Source: Streptomyces maremycinicus (GTDB lineage: Bacteria; Actinomycetota; Actinomycetes; Streptomycetales; Streptomycetaceae). From it: a stretch of DNA of 64,000 nucleotides. The position numbers were made by a program, and so were the translations under genes. Location of the stretch: contig NZ_BBYG01000011.1 of NCBI RefSeq assembly GCF_001184025.1, positions 83,574 through 147,573 on the forward strand, read 5' to 3'. Every line of letters starts with the position of its first letter. Position 1 is the first letter of the stretch. Shown here piece by piece: positions 60,012-64,000 of the stretch. The notes below the pieces were generated by a model, which had not been told where the DNA came from, made no database searches, and worked only from the letters and a program-made list of their open reading frames with translations.

Positions 60012-61076
60012 TCAAGGGAGCCAGGTGGCGTCACCGGCTAGCTGATTGCGGTTGGTGGCCTCCTGCGCGATACGGCGGCCCGACATCAGTACGTCATGAG
60101 TTTCCTGTCTCTGGGTGGGTGCAAGCCAGGCCGCGAGGGTGTGGGCGCGTTCCTCGGAGAGCGGCTGGCCTGGGGTGGGAGTGTGGCTCAGGAGTAGGTC
60201 GTACAACGCGGTGGCGGGTTCGACCGGGGGCAGCCCGATCTGGGTGGCCGTTACGGAGGCGCGGGCGGGGATGGACAGTCCTTCTGCGTCGAGGTCGCCG
60301 TAGTAGAGAATCCGCTGGATTCCTCGGATTTCTTTGGCGGTTTCGATGGAGGCTTCGAAGGCCCGTCCGGAGCCGAAGGCTACGGCTCTGGTACGCCCGG
60401 GGTTCGGGGTGAGTAGGTCGCGGAGTGTCGCGTAGGTATCGCTGTTCTCGGCGACGAGGAGGGTGTCGCCGTCGCCGAGTTGTCGGAAGGCGAGTGGCGG
60501 TGGTTCGCGGTAGGTACCGAGCTGTTCCAGGGTGAGGCGGCCGGGGGCGAAGAGCGCACCGGAGATGAGCGCGTCGAGGCGCTTCTCGTCCTGGAAAATC
60601 TCGTATGAGCGTTCACGCAGGGAGATCGGCGCGCGAAGTTCCAGGCGGTTGCTGGTGTCGCGAAACCACCGGTTGATGAGAGCTACGACTTCGTGATGGG
60701 CGGTGGTGAGGCGCGCGGTGTGGGCCCAGTCGAGTTCGGGGCGGTAGGAGCGTCGTGTGGCGGCAGGGGCGGCCTTGGGCGGGGTGACTGCGGGCAGCCG
60801 GATGTGTTCGGGCAGGGCGGGGCGGCCGGCGTCCCATTTGCCTGCCTGGCCGTGGGGGAGGCGGAGGACGTCGGCATCGGAGAGTTCTTCGAGCAGGGTG
60901 GCCAGTGCGGTGCGGGAGTTGTCGCTGCGTGCGGCGCCGGGCAGTGCGGTGGTGAAGGCTTCCATCACGGTGGCGCGCGGCAGCGTGGCCCGCTCGGCGC
61001 GGGCGTGGAGCGCGGCGCTGAGGCGGGCAGCGCCAGGCGAGAGGTGGGGCGGCTGCTCGGGGGTGGGCGCTGTCAT
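60012..61076 (-). CDS. jetD: Wadjet nuclease subunit JetD
   Basis: 354 residues from ATG 61076, overlapping the JetC stop (ATGA). The C-terminal half is a DUF2220-type TOPRIM domain: LLVAENSDTYATL carries the Glu, and ILYYGDLDAEGLSIPARA the DxD near 260. The N-terminal half (AARLSAALHARAERATLP ... LEELSDADVLRLP) is the winged-helix-rich DUF3322-like part. In Wadjet, JetD cuts circular plasmid DNA that the JetABC SMC motor has looped. Pairing with a MukB-like gene confirms the call. Confidence 0.9.
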   Translation of the reverse strand: MTAPTPEQPPHLSPGAARLSAALHARAERATLPRATVMEAFTTALPGAARSDNSRTALATLLEELSDADVLRLPHGQAGKWDAGRPALPEHIRLPAVTPPKAAPAATRRSYRPELDWAHTARLTTAHHEVVALINRWFRDTSNRLELRAPISLRERSYEIFQDEKRLDALISGALFAPGRLTLEQLGTYREPPPLAFRQLGDGDTLLVAENSDTYATLRDLLTPNPGRTRAVAFGSGRAFEASIETAKEIRGIQRILYYGDLDAEGLSIPARASVTATQIGLPPVEPATALYDLLLSHTPTPGQPLSEERAHTLAAWLAPTQRQETHDVLMSGRRIAQEATNRNQLAGDATWLP

Positions 61077-64000
61077 CGGTCCGTCTCTCCCTTGGCGTAC
61101 AGGCGTGCGGAGCTGAGGTACCCGGTCGGTTCGGGGGCGTGGGTGTCTGGGGCGGTTCGCGGGCCAGGGATGAGGGCGTTGCGGGTTTGGTCGTCGAGAC
61201 GGATCCGGGCGAGGCCGGTGCGGGCTTCGGCGTCGTTGCGCAGCTGGATGGTGGCGGGGAAGCGGGCGGTGACGGTTTCGTCGCTCAGGCCGGTGGTGTA
61301 GATGAGCTGGATTCCGAGGGCTGCGGCCATCTGCGTCTGGATGTCGACGAGGTAGGGGGCGTTGGCGCGGCCGATGGGGTTGTCCAGGAGGAGCAGTCCG
61401 CCGTGGCGGGTGCGGCTGCGGGGGCCGGGGGAGGTGCGCAGCGCGGCGAGCGCGCAGTACAGCAGGATCGCTCCGGTCAGTTCCTGGCCGCCGGAGAAGA
61501 TCTTGCCCATCTTCTCTACCGGTACGCGGTCCACGCGTTGGGTGGCGTTGGGTTTCATGACCTCGGCGGTGAAGCGGGGAACGGCTGCGTGCAGGCAACG
61601 CATGACGACCTCGGTGCCTTTGAGCTTGCGGGTGCGCGGGTTGGCGGTGAGGGTGTCGATGGTTTCGCGCATCTGGGCGGCGAGCATGGCGGGGTCGGGC
61701 TTCTTGTAGCGGATGGTGAGGAAGCGCTGTCCGGCCCAGGGGGTGGGGCCGTCGGGGAAGACGGAGAAGCGGCTTGCCTGGTCGACCTGCTGGAGGAGTT
61801 CGGTGACGTAGCCGCTGAGCTGGGACGCGAGGGCCTCACGAGCTTTGGTCATGCCTTCGAGCTGGGTTGTCAGGGCTGCGGCGGCGCGGCGCAGTGCGGT
61901 GGTCCACTCACGGGCCGCTTCGGGGATGTATCGCCTGTCCAGAGCGGACATCTGAGTGCGCAAGGGGATGTCGAGTTGCTCGAAGGTGACGTCTGCGATC
62001 TGGTCCTTGAGGTTGGACACGCTCGCTTCGACCCGGCGCTCGGTGTCGGTGAGTTTGCGTTGGGCGCCTTCATAGCGGGCCATCGCCTGCTGCACGGCCG
62101 GCTCGGCCGCATCGGCGGTGCCTTGATAGGCGTCCGGTGCGGTATGGACGCCAAGGTGTTCGATCGTGGTGCCCAAGCGCGCCAAGACATTGCCGAAGGC
62201 ATCGAGTTCGCGGGTGTGCTGGCTCTGCTGCCTGCGGGCCGCGTTGTACTGCTCGTTGGTGCGGCGCTCGGCTTCCTTGGCCTGGGCCTGTGCGTCTTCG
62301 GCGCGTGCGGTCAGGTCGCGGGCCTCTTCGAGGGTGTGCGGGGTCCACCGCTCGGTGTCCTGGGCACTGAGGTTTCCAGCTGGGCCGGTGAGAGTGTGGT
62401 GTCGTTCTTTGAGTCGGCTCTCCTTGTCGCGTAGCCGCTGCAGCTGCTCTTGGAGACTGTTGATCTGCTGGGTCAGGCCGCGCTCTACGGCGTCTCGGTG
62501 GACCTCATCCGCGGCGGCAGGGGTGCGGCTGTGCCTTTTGGCGAGGGGCTTGATCCGGTCGGGGACCTGCGCCCACTCCTCCTGGCAGGCGCGCAGGGTG
62601 TTTTCTGCGTCTGTGGCGCGCTGGCGCTGGTCTTCTCCGATGTCCACACTGCGCAGGTCGTCCAGGGCCTGTTCGTAGCGGTACTGGAGTGCGGCGAGCG
62701 CTTCGGGGGGCGTGCCCTCGGCTTGTTGAGCCTGCTCTGCCTCGGGCGTCGCGGTGATCTTCTTGCGCGCCTGGGCATGACTCCGGGCCAGCTGGGTGGC
62801 GGCTTCCACGGCCCGGGTCATGCGCGTGATGTCGTCGTGGGCCGCCTCTTCTTTCTCGTCTAATGCTTCGAGTTCGCGTCGGCGCTGCTGGGCTTCTTCC
62901 TCCAGGACGGCGATCCGGTCGCGTGCCTGGCCGGCCTTGTTCTCCGCCTCTGCGAGCCGATGCAGGTCATGGGCGGTGCCGGTGGCCTTGCGGTGGGCTG
63001 AGTCCTGCTCCTTGCAGGCCCCTTCGGCAGCGGCGACGGCGTCGTCGAGTTGTTCGGCACGGGTGCGCGCGGCGTCAAGGCTGACTTGGGCTGCCTCCGC
63101 CGCCTCTTGGAGCTCCTGGAGCTGTTCGAGCCGGACCGGTACGGGCACGGAGCCGGTTTCGTGCAGCCAGTTCGCGATCTTGTTGTCCAGATCGCGGGTG
63201 AGGGCGAGGCGTTCCTCAAGCTCCGCCAATGCCTGGGCGGAGGCCGCCAGGCGTGCTTCGACTCTGGCGCGTTCCACTGCGGCGGCCTGCTCGTCGTGCA
63301 GGGCCGGCGTCGGCTCGGGCACCGTCCGGCCGCTCACGTCGGGTGCGGGCGTCAGCATCCGCTCTCCGGTCCCCACCGCGATGGCCGCAGCGGGCAGGGG
63401 ACGGGTGCGCTCCAGATGACGCTGCGCCGCTTCCAGCGCCGGGGGGCCGCCGCTCACGATGATGCCGCCGACCAGGTCCGGGTGGGCGGTGATGACGCTG
63501 TGGTGGTCGTCTGCGGGGACGTTGTCACGCAGCCACTGCCAGCCCGGTACGGCGTCGGTGCCGTGGGCCGTGAGCTCGGCGCACAGGGAGCGGACCTCTT
63601 TGGTGGCGGGCAGGAGGCCGTCACTGATGTCCAGGGCGGCGAGCAGTTCTTCATCCGCGCTGTGCTCGTGCTGGGTCCGCCGCAGTGTCCTGTCCAGAGC
63701 GGTGCTCCGGCGCTCGGCCAGGTTCTGCAGTGCGGTGCAGTGGTCGGCGAGCCAGGCCAGGGCATCGCCGTCTTGGAGGTGCTCGGGGCTGAGCTCGAGT
63801 AGTTCCGCGGTCAGCGCGTGGCGGCGTACGGTCTCGGCGCGGTTGCGCAGCCGGGTGATGGCTGCTTCGGCTTCCTTGGCCGCTCGGCGGTCGTCGAGAG
63901 CCTGCTGCTGGACGTCGGGCAGCCGCTGGTATGCCTGGGTGCGGCGGGTGCGGGCAAGGTCCTGTTCCTGCTCCGCTTCCTCAAGCAGGCGGCCGTGGTG
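61073..64000 (-). CDS. jetC: Wadjet SMC-like ATPase JetC (partial)
   Basis: At least 975 residues; the frame is open to the right edge, so the N-terminal Walker A is outside the window. Most of the visible protein is coiled coil (long Ala/Glu/Arg heptads such as EARLAASAQALAELEERLA). The C-terminal ATPase lobe has the ABC-like signature FSGGQELTGAILLYCAL and Walker B GGLLLLDNPIGRAN, then a D-loop-like region and a LIYTTGLSDE strand. This is the MukB/SMC subunit of Wadjet. JetA and JetB should lie to the right. Confidence 0.9.
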   Translation of the reverse strand, partial: HHGRLLEEAEQEQDLARTRRTQAYQRLPDVQQQALDDRRAAKEAEAAITRLRNRAETVRRHALTAELLELSPEHLQDGDALAWLADHCTALQNLAERRSTALDRTLRRTQHEHSADEELLAALDISDGLLPATKEVRSLCAELTAHGTDAVPGWQWLRDNVPADDHHSVITAHPDLVGGIIVSGGPPALEAAQRHLERTRPLPAAAIAVGTGERMLTPAPDVSGRTVPEPTPALHDEQAAAVERARVEARLAASAQALAELEERLALTRDLDNKIANWLHETGSVPVPVRLEQLQELQEAAEAAQVSLDAARTRAEQLDDAVAAAEGACKEQDSAHRKATGTAHDLHRLAEAENKAGQARDRIAVLEEEAQQRRRELEALDEKEEAAHDDITRMTRAVEAATQLARSHAQARKKITATPEAEQAQQAEGTPPEALAALQYRYEQALDDLRSVDIGEDQRQRATDAENTLRACQEEWAQVPDRIKPLAKRHSRTPAAADEVHRDAVERGLTQQINSLQEQLQRLRDKESRLKERHHTLTGPAGNLSAQDTERWTPHTLEEARDLTARAEDAQAQAKEAERRTNEQYNAARRQQSQHTRELDAFGNVLARLGTTIEHLGVHTAPDAYQGTADAAEPAVQQAMARYEGAQRKLTDTERRVEASVSNLKDQIADVTFEQLDIPLRTQMSALDRRYIPEAAREWTTALRRAAAALTTQLEGMTKAREALASQLSGYVTELLQQVDQASRFSVFPDGPTPWAGQRFLTIRYKKPDPAMLAAQMRETIDTLTANPRTRKLKGTEVVMRCLHAAVPRFTAEVMKPNATQRVDRVPVEKMGKIFSGGQELTGAILLYCALAALRTSPGPRSRTRHGGLLLLDNPIGRANAPYLVDIQTQMAAALGIQLIYTTGLSDETVTARFPATIQLRNDAEARTGLARIRLDDQTRNALIPGPRTAPDTHAPEPTGYLSSARLYAKGETDR

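Noticed and set aside
59371..60015. 214-codon frame between kinase and JetD
   Set aside because: Low-complexity Arg/Ser/Pro content and overlap with the kinase start; no ribosome-binding site.
43982..64000. Many long plus-strand frames antisense to the defence genes
   Set aside because: They arise from GC-rich codon bias and show no domains; the minus-strand frames carry complete motif sets.
1..64000. CRISPR arrays, rRNA or tRNA genes
   Set aside because: No regularly spaced repeats with unique spacers and no convincing structural RNA were seen by eye.

Overview
The window is GC-rich actinobacterial DNA, almost certainly Streptomyces. Support comes from strong GC bias at third codon positions, many GTG starts, ATGA/GTGA/TGATG start-stop overlaps, a WhiB-like regulator, a conservon (cvn) operon, an FxLD-type lanthipeptide cluster and XRE/TPR regulators. 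It looks like accessory DNA: a conjugative-element fragment, a specialised-metabolite island and a defence island. No rRNA, tRNA or CRISPR array was recognised.

Layout. 1-3567 (minus): cargo of an actinomycete integrative conjugative element (AICE): a partial membrane protein, a WhiB-like regulator, a small zinc-finger protein and a winged-helix protein whose gene carries phase-shifted iteron-like repeats. 4443-8040 (plus): XRE regulator, ImmA/IrrE-like metallopeptidase, polytopic membrane protein and amidase in an overlapping operon. 8037-9614: a DUF4365-like protein. 9835-36433 (all minus): a long co-directional block. Read 5' to 3' it has a DUF6415-like gene and a GH15 glycosidase overlapping a conservon (cvnA-B-C-D plus two P450s). 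A LuxR-type regulator, a GNAT-like gene and a frameshifted DUF6624-like gene follow, then a DUF6082-like gene and an FxLD lanthipeptide cluster: precursor, split LanB, LanC, elimination domain fused to a PCMT-like methyltransferase, a helical-repeat protein, ABC exporter and a second PCMT-like methyltransferase. The block ends with four consecutive proteins carrying seven NUDIX domains in total, with a kinase-VanX fusion lying among them. 36623-40920: XRE/TPR regulators, a TrmO-like protein, an RsbW-like ATPase and CutA. About 41468 is a truncated excisionase relic.

41667-64000 (minus) is a defence island. A Wadjet pair (JetD and the C-terminal part of JetC; JetA and JetB would lie beyond the right edge) sits upstream of a soluble Ser/Thr kinase, SNF2 helicase, 1638-residue N6-adenine methyltransferase, 2203-residue DEAD/DUF1998 helicase with a putative C-terminal nuclease domain, and a RelE-UvrD helicase. 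The last four are nearly or actually overlapping. The set resembles class 1 DISARM with DrmA and DrmB in one chain, or Druantia DruE, plus a BREX/Pgl-like kinase and methylase, but it matches none of the named architectures I know. It is the best candidate here for an undescribed system. The NUDIX/kinase-VanX/lanthipeptide block is the second.
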